From Gammaproteobacteria bacterium (lineage in GTDB: Bacteria; Pseudomonadota; Gammaproteobacteria; DSM-16500): DNA of 64,000 bases. A program made the position numbers and the translations under genes. The notes beneath the pieces were generated by a model, which did no database searches, had not been told where the DNA came from, and worked only from the letters and a program-made list of their open reading frames with translations. The stretch's first letter is position 1. Each line of letters begins with the position of its first letter. Positions 43,207 through 51,204 of this stretch are shown here, piece by piece. The stretch spans positions 372,001 through 436,000 of the forward strand of contig JACDDU010000003.1 in NCBI GenBank assembly GCA_013816845.1. The letters are read 5' to 3'.

Positions 43207-44805
43207 ATGGTGCCTGATTTACTAAAACATTCGCAACGCTACCTTATCACTCTCCGCTTAAGTTTATTATCCATTTTTATTCTCTTGTTTTTGCTCATGA
43301 TGATGAGCTTACTAAGCTTGTTTTATTTTCATTTAACGCGGGTTGTTGATCGTGCAGCTTTATTATTAATGGATAAAGCAACTTATGCGGCTTTAGAAAA
43401 ACTTGATGATGCTATCCAGTTAAATCCTGCCGATCCATTAAAGCAAATGGCTACCTTTATCAAAACACAAACGATTGGTGAAACAGGACAAGTTTTTATT
43501 CTAAATGAGCAAGGCAAACGTCTTGCGCCACTTGCGTCGACTTCCATACCTGTCGAGCGTGCATTTGCATTAGTTAGAAAATCGCATCAGTCAATGCTTC
43601 AATTTAATGATCATGGACGTACTTATTTTGCAGGGGTTCATTCCTTTACTTTACCGAATAAGCAAATTTATTATATCGTCGCGATCGCACCCGAGTCTGA
43701 ATTTACAAAACAGATTCATAGCATTGAAGCGCTTTATTTAATACTTATTGTTTTAATTTTTGGCATTGGCCTGATAGTCATGTCGCATTTAGTCACCCGC
43801 GTGCTGAATCCCATCAAAGAATTAGTAGCAGAAACAGAAAAAATTAAAAATTTTAATTTAGAGGGAAAAGTTGAAGTTCAGTCGCGCATAAAAGAAGTCA
43901 TTGAGTTATCAAATGCAATCGAGTCCATGAAAGGTGGCCTACGCTCTTTTAAAAAATATGTTCCTGCAGATTTGGTACGTCAACTTATTAAAAATGGCGA
44001 AGATGCAATTAGCAATAGTTCGAAACGTAACCTCACAGTTTTCTTTTCCGATATAAAAGATTTTACTGCAATCACTGAACGTTCAGAGCCGCATCGTTTA
44101 GTTCAACAATTATGTGATTATTTTGAAACCTTAACGCAAATCATTACCGTACGTCAGGGGACATTGGATAAATATATTGGCGATGCGGTTATGGCCTTTT
44201 GGGGGGCACCTGTGGCTGTCCAATACGCTTCTCTGCAATCAGCCAATGCAGCGCTTGCGAGTGTAAGGGCTTTAACAAAATTAAATCAATTGTGGCGCGA
44301 TGCTGATTTAAATGCTTTTCATACGCGTATTGGCATTCATAGTGGAGAAGCAATTGTGGGTAGCCTGGGGTCGTCTGAGCGATTAAACTATACAGCTTTA
44401 GGAGATACGGTTAATATCGCAAGTCGTTTGGTTGATGTGAATAAAATGTACGGCACAACCATTCTTGTAAGTGATAGTGTTTATCAAGAAATTCATACCG
44501 CTTACCGTTTACGATTTATTGATAGCGTATTTTTAAAAGGCAAAGTAGAGCGAATTACTTTGTATGAATTGCTTGGGGAAAAAGAAGAAAAATTGCCCTT
44601 TGATGTTACGCTTTATGAAAAAATATTTACTCAAGCTTATGCAGCATACAAACAACAATTATGGCAAGAAGCAATCACTTTGTTTAATGAGTGTTTGCAA
44701 ATTTATCCTAAAGATAGCGTTGCGATGGTTTTGATTGAGAGATGTGTTTGGTTGAGTTTGAATCCGCCTCCAGTTGATTGGGATGGCATTTGGCAGATTA
44801 GCTAA
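43207..44805 (+). CDS. Membrane class III adenylate cyclase with HAMP domain
   Basis: Synthesises cAMP. In 532 residues: membrane helix about 18-40, a periplasmic sensor (about 45-172, small Cache-like, TGQVFILNEQGKRLAP), a second helix about 174-194, HAMP (195-245), class III cyclase domain (about 272-455) and a helical TPR-like tail. Catalytic residues are complete: metal Asp282 (FFSDIKDFT) and Asp326 (DKYIGDAVMAFWG), adenine-selecting Lys322 and Asp400 (ALGDTVNIASRL), Asn403 and Arg407. The K/D pair indicates ATP rather than GTP. Legionella has several such enzymes; the signal is unknown. It stands 22 bp after the SPOR gene. Confidence 0.93.
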   Translation: MVPDLLKHSQRYLITLRLSLLSIFILLFLLMMMSLLSLFYFHLTRVVDRAALLLMDKATYAALEKLDDAIQLNPADPLKQMATFIKTQTIGETGQVFILNEQGKRLAPLASTSIPVERAFALVRKSHQSMLQFNDHGRTYFAGVHSFTLPNKQIYYIVAIAPESEFTKQIHSIEALYLILIVLIFGIGLIVMSHLVTRVLNPIKELVAETEKIKNFNLEGKVEVQSRIKEVIELSNAIESMKGGLRSFKKYVPADLVRQLIKNGEDAISNSSKRNLTVFFSDIKDFTAITERSEPHRLVQQLCDYFETLTQIITVRQGTLDKYIGDAVMAFWGAPVAVQYASLQSANAALASVRALTKLNQLWRDADLNAFHTRIGIHSGEAIVGSLGSSERLNYTALGDTVNIASRLVDVNKMYGTTILVSDSVYQEIHTAYRLRFIDSVFLKGKVERITLYELLGEKEEKLPFDVTLYEKIFTQAYAAYKQQLWQEAITLFNECLQIYPKDSVAMVLIERCVWLSLNPPPVDWDGIWQIS

Positions 44806-44821
44806 AAGTGAGAAACTGAGT

Positions 44822-45691
44822 ATGATTTATAGTATGACTGCGTTTGCGCGGGTTCAACAACAAAGTGATTTAGGTCAGCTTGTTTGTGAAATGCGTTCGA
44901 TTAACCACCGTTATCTTGAAATTGCATTACATCTTCCTGAAATGCTTCGTCAGTTTGAAATGCCTATTCGTGAACGGATCCGTAAACTGATTAAGCGGGG
45001 TAAAATTGAATGCACAGTGCGTTATCAAATTAGCGCGAAATCAACCGGTACGTTATTCACCCTTAATAAAGTGTTGGTGCAAGAATTGTGTCTCGCAAGC
45101 GAGGAAATTGCTAATTTATTAGTAACCCCTGCAGCCGTTCATCCAACGGATATACTACGTTTTCCAGGCGTGCTTGAAACGCAAGACACTGATGTGAGCC
45201 AATGGCAAGATGATATTTTTAAGCTAATCGAACATGCCGTACAGGAATTAAGTGAAGCACGCGGGCGGGAAGGCAAAGAGTTAAAACAATTATTCATTCA
45301 GCGTTTAGATCTCATGCAAGCTGCACTTGAAAAAATAAAAGAACGCTTACCGCAAGTCATTCTCGATCAAAATGAACGCTTAAAGAAGCGTTTTGCAGAA
45401 GTTCGTCTTGAACTTGATCCGCTAAGATTGGAACAAGAAATGGTGGTCTTTTGTCAGCGTATTGATGTTGCTGAAGAAATAGAACGTACTGAAACACACA
45501 TCAATGAAATCAAGCGCGTATTAAACCAAGGCGGTGCGTTGGGAAGACGGTTAGATTTTTTATTGCAAGAACTAAACCGCGAAGCTAACACCATCGGTTC
45601 AAAATCAGTTGATTCCATCATTACCCATGCTGCTGTGGAAATCAAAGTGCTCATCGAACAAATTCGTGAACAAATTCAAAATGTAGAATAG
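44822..45691 (+). CDS. yicC: YicC family endoribonuclease-like protein
   Basis: A 289-residue YicC/YloC protein. E. coli YicC has been linked to RNA cleavage and decay of the sRNA RyhB. MIYSMTAFARVQQQ, CEMRSINHRYLEIALHLPE and the C-terminal DUF1732 block (QRIDVAEEIERTETHINEIK, GRRLDFLLQELNREANTIGS) are all intact. The internal ATG is chosen because it gives the conserved YSMTAFAR start; a longer frame overlaps the cyclase gene. Confidence 0.93.
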   Translation: MIYSMTAFARVQQQSDLGQLVCEMRSINHRYLEIALHLPEMLRQFEMPIRERIRKLIKRGKIECTVRYQISAKSTGTLFTLNKVLVQELCLASEEIANLLVTPAAVHPTDILRFPGVLETQDTDVSQWQDDIFKLIEHAVQELSEARGREGKELKQLFIQRLDLMQAALEKIKERLPQVILDQNERLKKRFAEVRLELDPLRLEQEMVVFCQRIDVAEEIERTETHINEIKRVLNQGGALGRRLDFLLQELNREANTIGSKSVDSIITHAAVEIKVLIEQIREQIQNVE

Positions 45692-45819
45692 TGAGCACGT
45701 GCAGGCATATACAAACGATGAACTAAATACCGTCTTTCAAAACACGGAGCTGTCATGCTCTGCATATAGCAAGTAGTCCAAGTGCAGCGCAGCGCTGAGT
45801 GATCCCCACGCCTTACTTA

Positions 45820-45840
45820 ATCCGTTTTTTTTGGACGGAT
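45820..45840. terminator. Hairpin between yicC and the icmW operon
   Basis: ATCCGT and ACGGAT make a 6-bp stem whose loop is a T8-GG (A-rich on the other strand). It lies between convergent genes. The T run is in the loop rather than after the stem, so termination strength is uncertain. The rest of this 177-bp gap shows only a GCGC-rich patch near 45790. Confidence 0.35.
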
Positions 45841-45868
45841 GAATTATAATTTTCAGGTGAAGTGGGCT

Positions 45869-46045
45869 TTAAGCCTCAGTGATAAAGTGATGCGTTAAAT
45901 CTTCTCTTTGAAGGTGGTGAGAAAGCGGATGAGAAAATGAAACCCACCATAAAATAAAAAGTAATAATAGTTTCGCCACCAAAACCAACGTGATTTCTTT
46001 GCGGAAGCGACTTCGGTGGAGAAACTGATGGATTGACCTAAGCAT
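45869..46045 (-). CDS. CydP-like single-pass membrane microprotein
   Basis: A 58-residue peptide with a basic N-terminus (MLRSIHQFLHRSRFRKEI), one hydrophobic helix (TLVLVAKLLLLFILWWVSF) and SHPLSHHL after it. The 'REI..VL..KL.LL..L...FF.HP' pattern resembles the small cytochrome-oxidase-associated protein called CydP. It overlaps the end of icmW by eight bases, so it would be translated with the Dot/Icm chaperone gene. No oxidase genes are nearby. Family assignment is tentative; existence of the gene is likely from coupling and pattern. Confidence 0.6.
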   Translation of the reverse strand: MLRSIHQFLHRSRFRKEITLVLVAKLLLLFILWWVSFSHPLSHHLQREDLTHHFITEA

Positions 46046-46487
46046 GATCTTGCTCAAGCACTTTCAAAACTAAATCAAAGCGTTCTTGTGAAAAAACGCG
46101 TGCAAGTAAACGTAAACGTTCAAATACGATGTTACGCCGTAAAAACAATCCTGCCATGGTGTTTTCAGGACTATTATTTTCTTCGGCATACATCAAAAGC
46201 TTAGAAGCTGAACCCGGATCAATGGTGTCGATCGATTGTAATAATCGTAAAATTCGCGAAGTTTTGATATGAGAACAAAGTGCAACAAATTGATCTTCTT
46301 TACCCAATTCAAAATTGGATATAGTATCAAAAGTCTCCCCTAATTTTTTTATAGCTTCTTCGAGGGCGGGCGTTCCATCTAACGTAAAATCTTCAGCAGT
46401 TTCCATAAAAGAGATGACGCGATAAATCATTGCATCATCATAATTTTTCCAGAATTCATGAGAAGAAATTAAATCAAGCTTTGGCAT
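46038..46487 (-). CDS. icmW: Dot/Icm chaperone IcmW
   Basis: IcmW pairs with IcmS to bind effectors and present them to the DotL/DotM coupling complex. The 149-residue acidic cytosolic protein matches the family through DAMIYRVISFMETAEDFTLDGTPALEEA, LLQSIDTIDPGSASKLLMYAEE and FLRRNIVFERLRLLARVF. GAAGG precedes the start. It follows icmX on the same strand with a 15-base gap; icmS lies 8 kb away in the same cluster. Confidence 0.96.
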   Translation of the reverse strand: MPKLDLISSHEFWKNYDDAMIYRVISFMETAEDFTLDGTPALEEAIKKLGETFDTISNFELGKEDQFVALCSHIKTSRILRLLQSIDTIDPGSASKLLMYAEENNSPENTMAGLFLRRNIVFERLRLLARVFSQERFDLVLKVLEQDHA

Positions 46488-46502
46488 AGTTAACCTTCAA
46501 TC

Positions 46503-47444
46503 TTAGGGCAATGGTAAGGATTTGTTAGCACGTTGGAAGAGGCTTTGCTCATTGGTAACATTATTTGCCATGAGTAAAGTGTTCGTCATAGCTTGGGCGA
46601 TAACCAATTGTTTTTGCATTTGCACCAGTTGCGTTAGCATGACAAAAACTTGGGATTCATACATTAACATTTGACGTAAAACCAATCCTAATTCCTCTGA
46701 AAAGACTTTAGTAAACCAATCTGAGCTACTCGCTTGGGTAACTAAATCATTTTGTAGGGTGGTCAAACTTTTAGTTCTTTTTTGCGGATCCGGATTATTA
46801 GGATCATCTTTCACATTAAAATCAGCATAAAGACCACTTAAAAGGTAAGCGTTGAATGATTCGACCGCCATGACGGTGCTGTAATAATTACGATAAAGGA
46901 GCTGATCTTCTGGACGACCATTCATACGCAATTCAGGCATGGGATGATTTAAAGACATACCTGCAGCATTTTTTACATAATTAAGTTTGTTATCAAAGGC
47001 AGGCGGATTTGCGCCTTCATTTCTTGGATCTTGCGCAAAAACCGGCATCCCCAACAAAGTTTGAAAAGCTAAATCATTAGCTTCGGGTAAAGTCTGGGGG
47101 GTGATATCAGCAAAAAGTTGGGTGACAATGGCTGATTGTAAGCTTGTCTGGGTCGTTGCATTTTGAACAAAGAGATTACCCAGTTGCCCAAAATCAGCTT
47201 GGATTTCGGCGACTGCGTCAGCATTGGCAGTTAACCAGCTTTCAGCCATGGCGACTAATCTTGCTAAAGCGGCGGGTAAATCATTCACGGCAACCAAGGT
47301 GCCGTAGGTATTTTCCATAATTTTTTTCAAGTAACCTTCACTGGTACTTTCAGCCCGTAAAGTTGGTAATAAAAACAAACTGACCAAGCCTGCTGTGCCG
47401 CAAAGAATGATTATTTTTTTTATGCGATTTTTTAATAAAAGCAT
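46503..47444 (-). CDS. icmX: Dot/Icm periplasmic protein IcmX
   Basis: IcmX is an exported protein required for pore formation and full Dot/Icm function. Here it has 313 residues: signal peptide (KIIILCGTAGLVSLFLLPTLRA), then a helical domain with GYLKKIMENTYGTLVAVNDL, AFQTLLGMPVF, LYRNYYSTVMAVESFNAYLLSG and VFVMLTQLVQMQKQL. The start with AAGGAG six bases upstream is chosen over an earlier GTG. Legionella IcmX is longer (466) as I remember it; the separate proline-rich gene just upstream may account for the difference. Order icmX-icmW and divergence from icmV-dotA are as in Legionella and Coxiella. Confidence 0.92.
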   Translation of the reverse strand: MLLLKNRIKKIIILCGTAGLVSLFLLPTLRAESTSEGYLKKIMENTYGTLVAVNDLPAALARLVAMAESWLTANADAVAEIQADFGQLGNLFVQNATTQTSLQSAIVTQLFADITPQTLPEANDLAFQTLLGMPVFAQDPRNEGANPPAFDNKLNYVKNAAGMSLNHPMPELRMNGRPEDQLLYRNYYSTVMAVESFNAYLLSGLYADFNVKDDPNNPDPQKRTKSLTTLQNDLVTQASSSDWFTKVFSEELGLVLRQMLMYESQVFVMLTQLVQMQKQLVIAQAMTNTLLMANNVTNEQSLFQRANKSLPLP

Positions 47445-47464
47445 GTGTGACTCCTTCACAAACT

Positions 47465-47977
47465 TTAATAAGTAATTTTCCAGGATTCTTGGGGTTGTTG
47501 TGGGGCGGCATTCGGTTGTTGTGGGGCATTTTGATTTTGAAAACCGCTATAAATAGGTTCTTGTGGTGTTACAGGTTGCACAGCCATAGGCGGGGGCGCC
47601 GGTGGTGCCACGGGAACGGGCGTGGGGGGTGCCATCGTTGGTGGTCGTTCAACCGAGGGCGGGATCGGTTTTGCTTCCGGACCAGTTGGAATGACAGGTG
47701 GCAGCGCATCTGGTGTTGGTGTGATGTCTTGGGAAGGAAGCGGTGGTGATTTTGCGACCGCTTGTTTATATTCATTCGTAAGTCGATTTTGCGTTTGCTC
47801 GCTTAATTTATTAGTAGCGGCTTTGAAGGCTTCAGGAGAAAGGACTTGCCTAGTAGACTGCTGCACAGGTTGTGTCGCTGCAGGTTTTTTTGCACTAAAA
47901 TTAAAAAGTGATTGGGCAGTTAAACCTGTACTTATCAGGAAACCGATTGATAGGACATAGATATAGGGTTTATGCAT
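47465..47977 (-). CDS. Exported proline-rich protein upstream of icmX
   Basis: About 170 residues: signal peptide (MHKPYIYVLSIGFLISTGLTA), a helical segment (LSPEAFKAATNKLSEQTQNR), a long Pro/Ala/Val-rich stretch (TPTPDALPPVIPTGPEAKPI, PPPMAVQPVTPQ) and a C-terminal ESWKITY. Three consecutive ATGs are possible; the last has GGAG at the best distance. It is first in the icmX-icmW-CydP-like operon, 20 bases before icmX. Pro-rich linkers typify periplasm-spanning parts. It could be the split N-terminal region of an IcmX-type protein or an accessory component; I recognise no named Dot/Icm subunit in it. Confidence 0.7.
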   Translation of the reverse strand: MHKPYIYVLSIGFLISTGLTAQSLFNFSAKKPAATQPVQQSTRQVLSPEAFKAATNKLSEQTQNRLTNEYKQAVAKSPPLPSQDITPTPDALPPVIPTGPEAKPIPPSVERPPTMAPPTPVPVAPPAPPPMAVQPVTPQEPIYSGFQNQNAPQQPNAAPQQPQESWKITY

Positions 47978-48059
47978 CATCATCTCCGCTGACCTAAGGT
48001 GTACATTCACTCTGGGGTAGATGTTAAATGAATGTGGACCGAACCAAGATTGAGCAAAT

Positions 48060-48080
48060 TTAAACTAATTTTAGCAATAA
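48060..48080. promoter_or_regulatory. Degenerate PmrA-like site in the icmX/icmV divergent region
   Basis: TTAA-N7-TTAG (one mismatch from the TTAA-N7-TTAA core) lies between the divergent secretion operons; its left part is identical to the site before the Ser-rich orphan (TTAAACT). Low specificity in AT-rich DNA. Confidence 0.2.
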
Positions 48081-48165
48081 CGCCTACGTATTGCGAGCAC
48101 TACCATGTGCAGCAAAAACTTGTTCGGGACCCTCTGCTAAATCCAAGACAAGCCTTTGCGTTACG

Positions 48166-48196
48166 GTAAATACTTGTCTAAGATAGAATATTAATC
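48166..48196 (+). promoter_or_regulatory. Possible CpxR half-box and promoter for icmV-dotA
   Basis: GTAAA-N5-GTCTA (48166-48180) partly matches the CpxR consensus GTAAA-N5-GTAAA, a regulator known to act on icmV in Legionella. TAAGAT and TAGAAT just after it are candidate -10 hexamers about 25 bases before the icmV start. Only one half-site is perfect. Confidence 0.25.
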
Positions 48197-48217
48197 GTCC
48201 CGGTTAGGATGAGCGAA

Positions 48218-48676
48218 ATGTCTGTTTGGCAAGTCTTCAAAATTTCCCGCAAAACTTTTTTTAACCCCAGCGCTTGGTTTGATGTCGCTTCATTTAAAGA
48301 GGGGAATCGCGCCATTTATGATAGCGTTAATGGATTATTTAAAATTCCAGAAGCAAAGCGCACTGAGACTTTCGAGCAAGCCGTAACCCGTATGGGATTA
48401 AGTGAAGAAACCTTGCAGCGGCGACAAACGGATTACTATAACTTTGCCCTTATTCTCTTTATCCTGGGCGTGATCGTTATTTTATTTAGCTTGTATCTCC
48501 TTTTTTTCCATTTTTCCCTTTCCGGTTTTATCATTGGTATTCCTGCTGCGGGTTTATTTCTTGCTCAAGCTTTTAAATATCATTTTTGGTCTTTCCAAAT
48601 TAAACATCGCAAGCTCGGATGCACTTTTGCGGAATGGCGACGCGGGCAACCTTTCGATCAAGGTAGCCGAACATGA
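48218..48676 (+). CDS. icmV: Dot/Icm inner-membrane protein IcmV
   Basis: IcmV is a small inner-membrane component. The 152-residue protein has a soluble N-domain (KISRKTFFNPSAWFDVASFK ... FEQAVTRMGLSEETLQRR) and two membrane helices (YNFALILFILGVIVILFSLY and LSGFIIGIPAAGLFLAQAF), then FQIKHRKLGCTFAEWRRG. The second of two ATGs is preferred (TAGGA eight bases upstream). Its end overlaps dotA by four bases, the standard icmV-dotA pair. Confidence 0.95.
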   Translation: MSVWQVFKISRKTFFNPSAWFDVASFKEGNRAIYDSVNGLFKIPEAKRTETFEQAVTRMGLSEETLQRRQTDYYNFALILFILGVIVILFSLYLLFFHFSLSGFIIGIPAAGLFLAQAFKYHFWSFQIKHRKLGCTFAEWRRGQPFDQGSRT

Positions 48677-51162
48677 TTAGCATATTCGACATACCAGCGA
48701 CAGACCAATCCATTTACTACTTAGGTCAAGTTTTTGGGCGTGTTGGAAATATCCTTCCTGTAGTTAAAGCACCCATGCTTTTAGGTGTCATGTTTAAAAC
48801 TTTTAACACCCTCGTTCTCGCGGTAGCCGCCTTAATTGTTTTATACGTAACGATTGTGGGTGTTCTTAAAACGGCAGCTGAAGGTGAATTTTTAGGACGG
48901 CAGTGGAGTAGTATTTGGGTACCTTTACGCATGGTGCTAGGTATCGCAGCCTTAGTGCCGACGCCTTCAGGGTATTCATCCATCCAAATTTTAATGATGT
49001 GGATTGTGATGCAAGGGATTGGTGCAGCGGATTTAGTCTGGAATACGGTTTTAAAATATACGCAAGTGATGGGTTCCCCTTTTGCGACGGTCAGTGTTCC
49101 TACGGTGGGCGTTAGCGCTGATATGGAAAATCTTTTCCAGGCGCTTGTCTGTCAGGCCACTGCAAAAGCACCTTATGATTACACGATGCAAAGAGGTACC
49201 ACCAGAGGAAGCTATTATTGTGGGATAAAAGGAAATCAGGAAACTTCTTTCTGCCAAGCGCCTGCAAATGATTTACTGAATATTTCTGGATCGCAAACGA
49301 CCCGCAAGGCTATCGCTTCAACAAATACAACGCAGAGTAAATCGGCATCCTCATCCAAGCAGAATTATATTATTCAGTATCCAATTGGTCCCGGTGGATT
49401 CTGTGGCGTTTTGCAATACTGTGACGCAGATAAAATGTGTTCAACAGGTACGCTGGATGGGAAAATAGCATGCGATACATGTAAGTCACAAGCTACGAAT
49501 TTGCAAGCTATCGTGACGACTTTGGGCCAAATTGCTGATCAATTTGTCCAAGCCGATTATCAATATCGTGTTTTTTATGACAAGGGCGGTAAAGCACCAG
49601 ATTGGGTGGGAAATTTTTGCGCCGCCAATAATTTACAGGGACCCACAAAGTGTTGTCGCACTATTACAACATGGATCGCAAATTTAAAGCTTCCGGATAA
49701 CCTTAAATCATGCGGTATTAATGATTCGTATAACAGCGGTGATGAGAATAATGCGAGTGATGAAGTGGTTAACAAAATTTATTGGCCTTACTATATCAAA
49801 GCCAATGTCACCGGCGATATTGATTTTGTTGAAGCAAGTGTTGACCGTTATATTTCAGGTTTAAATGACGCAGTTTTAAATGTCATTCAGGGTCAAATTA
49901 ACAATGCCGATATCACTTCTGGAACAACCTTAGATGAAGCAAATCAGGTTGGTTGGATTTTTGCGGGTGCCTATTACTATTATCTTGCCCAGCAAGGAAA
50001 TAAAAATGTGGATGCTTCGATGCCCTATTTAACGATGGTGCCCAATAATCCACGCGGATCACCTGAGTCAAATGTATTGTTTAACAAACGCAATAATTTT
50101 GAAGCTGCTGGTGCTCTATTAGCGCAGTCAGGCTTTGGTTCTCAAAGTAAATTTACCATGTCTATATCCCCTAAATTGAAAGATTTAGGAAAACTTGCGA
50201 AAGGAATGGAGTCCTCTGTCAAAAGTGTCATGACGGGGTTCATGGGTTTAATCGGTGGAAAACCGGGCGAGCTCGCAACGAATCCTTTAGCAAAACTACA
50301 AACATTGGGTTTTATTTTATTAGTTGTTGCTCAAATACTATTCTTTCTTGTTATTTATATTACGACAGGGCTCGCTCTTCTCGGTTACTTCTCTGCCTAT
50401 GCTTTAGGGACGGGTTTTGATAATCCGGTGGGTGGCACGGTGACTACTTTTGCCATTATTCTTGGCCCCATTTTAGCGATGTTTTTAGGTGCCTTGTTTA
50501 CTTTCGGAGCTTTACTTGCTGTCTATACACCCCTTATCCCCTATATTATTTTCACCGTCGGTGCAATTAGTTGGTTTTTATTAGTCATTGAAGCCATGAT
50601 TGCCTCGCCTCTTATTGCCTTAGGTATTCTTTTACCGGGTGGGCAAAGTGAAATTTTAGGAAAAGCTGAACATGCATTAGGCTATGCGTTTGGTATTTTC
50701 TTAAGACCTGCTTTAATGGTATTTGGCATGATGGCGGCGATGTTGTTAGCCAACGTTGTTGTCACCATGATTAATGCCGGCTTTGTCGGCGTTATGTCAC
50801 AAATGTATGCCAATGCTGGATTAGTCGAAGAATTACTGTTCCTTGGTGCTTACACAGGTATTGTTTTAACTGCGCTCAATAAATGCTTCTCCTTAATTCA
50901 TGTGATTCCTGATCGTGTTCTCCGTTGGATGGGGGGCTCGACCGAAGAGACGGGCGCAGCTGCAGGAGAAGGTTTAAGTGGTGCTAAAGGCGGAGTGAGT
51001 CAGGCTGCCAAAGGCGCGCAAACAATCGGCGGCGGTATCAGCAAGCGATCTCAATCTGCAAATAAAGATCTTGCTGAACGTGCTCAGAAAAAGAAGGGAG
51101 CAGGCAAAGAAAGTGATGATATTCAAATCTCAGATTCTGATAAAGGCGGTGGGGAAAAATAA
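48673..51162 (+). CDS. dotA: Dot/Icm polytopic membrane protein DotA
   Basis: DotA is a large inner-membrane protein required for type IVB secretion. The 829-residue protein has N-terminal helices (about 40-120: NTLVLAVAALIVLYVTIVGV; MVLGIAALVPTPSGYSSIQI), a large Cys-rich periplasmic domain (about 135-540, with CDADKMC, CDTCKSQ, TKCCRTI), then a block of membrane helices (545-740) and a hydrophilic, charged C-tail (KKKGAGKESDDIQISDSDKG). Legionella DotA is about 1,050 residues; this size is closer to the Coxiella protein. The periplasmic cysteines probably form disulphides. Coupled to icmV. Confidence 0.95.
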   Translation: MISIFDIPATDQSIYYLGQVFGRVGNILPVVKAPMLLGVMFKTFNTLVLAVAALIVLYVTIVGVLKTAAEGEFLGRQWSSIWVPLRMVLGIAALVPTPSGYSSIQILMMWIVMQGIGAADLVWNTVLKYTQVMGSPFATVSVPTVGVSADMENLFQALVCQATAKAPYDYTMQRGTTRGSYYCGIKGNQETSFCQAPANDLLNISGSQTTRKAIASTNTTQSKSASSSKQNYIIQYPIGPGGFCGVLQYCDADKMCSTGTLDGKIACDTCKSQATNLQAIVTTLGQIADQFVQADYQYRVFYDKGGKAPDWVGNFCAANNLQGPTKCCRTITTWIANLKLPDNLKSCGINDSYNSGDENNASDEVVNKIYWPYYIKANVTGDIDFVEASVDRYISGLNDAVLNVIQGQINNADITSGTTLDEANQVGWIFAGAYYYYLAQQGNKNVDASMPYLTMVPNNPRGSPESNVLFNKRNNFEAAGALLAQSGFGSQSKFTMSISPKLKDLGKLAKGMESSVKSVMTGFMGLIGGKPGELATNPLAKLQTLGFILLVVAQILFFLVIYITTGLALLGYFSAYALGTGFDNPVGGTVTTFAIILGPILAMFLGALFTFGALLAVYTPLIPYIIFTVGAISWFLLVIEAMIASPLIALGILLPGGQSEILGKAEHALGYAFGIFLRPALMVFGMMAAMLLANVVVTMINAGFVGVMSQMYANAGLVEELLFLGAYTGIVLTALNKCFSLIHVIPDRVLRWMGGSTEETGAAAGEGLSGAKGGVSQAAKGAQTIGGGISKRSQSANKDLAERAQKKKGAGKESDDIQISDSDKGGGEK

Positions 51163-51171
51163 AAATAATGC

Positions 51172-51204
51172 GACGCGCTACTTACATCGTGGGCGCGTCT
51201 TTTT
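51172..51204 (+). terminator. Terminator after dotA
   Basis: GACGCGC and GCGCGTC form a 7-bp stem with a 14-base loop, followed by TTTTT. It overlaps the last codons of the convergent dotB. Confidence 0.6.

Noticed and set aside
47447-47960. Gly/Trp/Arg-rich plus-strand frames opposite the proline-rich gene
   Set aside because: They are the reverse complement of Pro codons; the minus-strand gene has a signal peptide, ribosome site and operon context.
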